Shown here piece by piece: positions 33,932 through 35,132 of a stretch of 35,132 nucleotides of DNA. The position numbers and the translations under genes are program-made. Source of the DNA: Promethearchaeota archaeon. GTDB lineage: Archaea > Asgardarchaeota > Lokiarchaeia > Sigyniarchaeales > SOKP01. Location: NCBI GenBank assembly GCA_013375485.1, contig JABXKB010000009.1, positions 1 to 35,132 of the forward strand, written 5' to 3'. Position 1 is the first letter of the stretch. The number at the start of each line of letters is the position of its first letter. A model generated the notes under the pieces. It was not told the DNA's origin. It searched no databases and was given only the letters and a program-made list of their open reading frames with translations.

Positions 33932-35132
33932 GATATAAAAATCCATTCCCTGTTGGGGTTAAACTTCCAGAGATTAATGTATCTGATGATACACTAGTAT
34001 CCCTAGGTTTAGGCAGGGATAGTAGTAGTCTTGATATTCTTAAAGAGCTTTGCAGAAAAGGATTGAGGGAAAAAGGTTTAAGATTAAAAGAAAATAAAAA
34101 AGACTATTATGACAGAACCATAATGGAAATTGACATTCTATATGACTTAGGTTTTGTTGATTACATCCTACTTAACTGGGATATTATGGATTTCTGTAAA
34201 AGAAACGGAATACCAACTGGCGCTGGAAGGGGTAGTGCGGCTGGAAGTTTAGTTTTGTATCTTTTAGGTGTAACAAACATAGATCCAATTAAGTATGAAT
34301 TATTTTTTGAAAGATTTGTCTCTAAGAGTAGAGCAAGGAAAATTGAGCATAAGGGAGAAATTTTTCTTGATGGTTCTTTACTTGCCGATATTGATAATGA
34401 TATTTCTTATGATAGGAGGTCTGAAGTTATTAAGTATATTGAAGAGAAATTCGAAGGCAAAACTTCCAAAATCTTAACTCTTAACACGCTTAGTTCTAAG
34501 CTGTGCATGAAGGAGTGTGGCAAGATAATTGATGAACTTTCTGAAATAGAAGTGAACCAAATAAGCGACACAATCCCCAAACACTTTGGCAAAGTAGCAA
34601 AGCTTGATGTGGCTTATGAAGAAAGCGAATCTTTTAAAAAGTTTGCTGATAAATACAAAAAATCATTCAAGATAGCTCACAAACTTGAAGGTTTAATTAA
34701 AAATACTGGAGTTCATCCGTCTGGCATTTCCATCTCTTATTATAAACAAGAGGACATTATGCCTCTACAAAAGACAAATGATGGGTCTTTAGTTTCTGGC
34801 TATGATATGGATGACGTTGCAAGCCTAAGCGTTAAGTTTGATATTCTTGGTCTTAGAACTCTGTCTGTTGTTCATGATACTTGTCAACAACTTGGAATAG
34901 ATGCGTCATCTATAGATCCTGCTGATGAAACTATTTATGCGGCTTTGTCTTGCTTACAACAACCCAAAGGTCTTTTTCAGATTGAAGCGGATACAAACTT
35001 CAAAGTATGCAAACAAATTGCACCTCAAAACCTAGAACAGCTTTCTGCTGTTGTTGCTATTGCTCGTCCTGGGGCTTTAGACTTTAAGGATAGTTATGCT
35101 GATTATGTTAGGACTGGAGAGTTCCAGTCTGT
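33928..35132 (+). CDS. DNA polymerase III alpha-like polymerase core (3' truncated by window end)
   Basis: ATG at 33928 overlaps the exonuclease stop; frame is open to the window end (translated by hand). NGIPTGAGRGSAAGSLVLYLLGVTNIDPIKYELFFERFVS, VHPSGISI, SVKFDILGLRTLSVV, GLFQIEAD. Confidence 0.88.
   Translation, partial: MRYKNPFPVGVKLPEINVSDDTLVSLGLGRDSSSLDILKELCRKGLREKGLRLKENKKDYYDRTIMEIDILYDLGFVDYILLNWDIMDFCKRNGIPTGAGRGSAAGSLVLYLLGVTNIDPIKYELFFERFVSKSRARKIEHKGEIFLDGSLLADIDNDISYDRRSEVIKYIEEKFEGKTSKILTLNTLSSKLCMKECGKIIDELSEIEVNQISDTIPKHFGKVAKLDVAYEESESFKKFADKYKKSFKIAHKLEGLIKNTGVHPSGISISYYKQEDIMPLQKTNDGSLVSGYDMDDVASLSVKFDILGLRTLSVVHDTCQQLGIDASSIDPADETIYAALSCLQQPKGLFQIEADTNFKVCKQIAPQNLEQLSAVVAIARPGALDFKDSYADYVRTGEFQS

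Overview
This window looks like the middle of an AT-rich tailed-phage genome. There are three blocks. (1) A rightward tail block (1-10625): the C-terminal part of a tape-measure-like protein, two tail proteins, and a 1921-aa BspA-type leucine-rich-repeat protein. (2) A leftward block (14072-10651): dNMP kinase, sigma-70-like factor, SSB, glycosyltransferase, Hsp20 and a small phage protein. (3) A long rightward block (14492 to the end): nrdB and a compact nrdA, then a glycan cassette of about 9 kb (glycosyltransferases, two sulfotransferases, methyltransferase, HAD-nucleotidyltransferase fusion, GDP-mannose dehydratase), then replication/recombination genes (RecA-like, PD-(D/E)XK nucleases, DnaB, primase). 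It ends in a DNA polymerase III alpha split into PHP / exonuclease / polymerase ORFs. Blocks 2 and 3 diverge from a 419-bp non-coding region (14073-14491) dense in dyads and consensus-like promoters. My main leads are: (a) an operator array in which TCGTA...TACGA dyads overlap the -10 boxes of several leftward promoters; (b) a possible pseudoknotted leader ahead of nrdB; (c) recurrent sigma70-type promoters whose predicted start sites fall on or next to the start codon (leaderless mRNAs); (d) the phage-borne sulfation/glycosylation cassette; (e) the split Pol III. All function calls come from reading motifs by eye; no database search was run.
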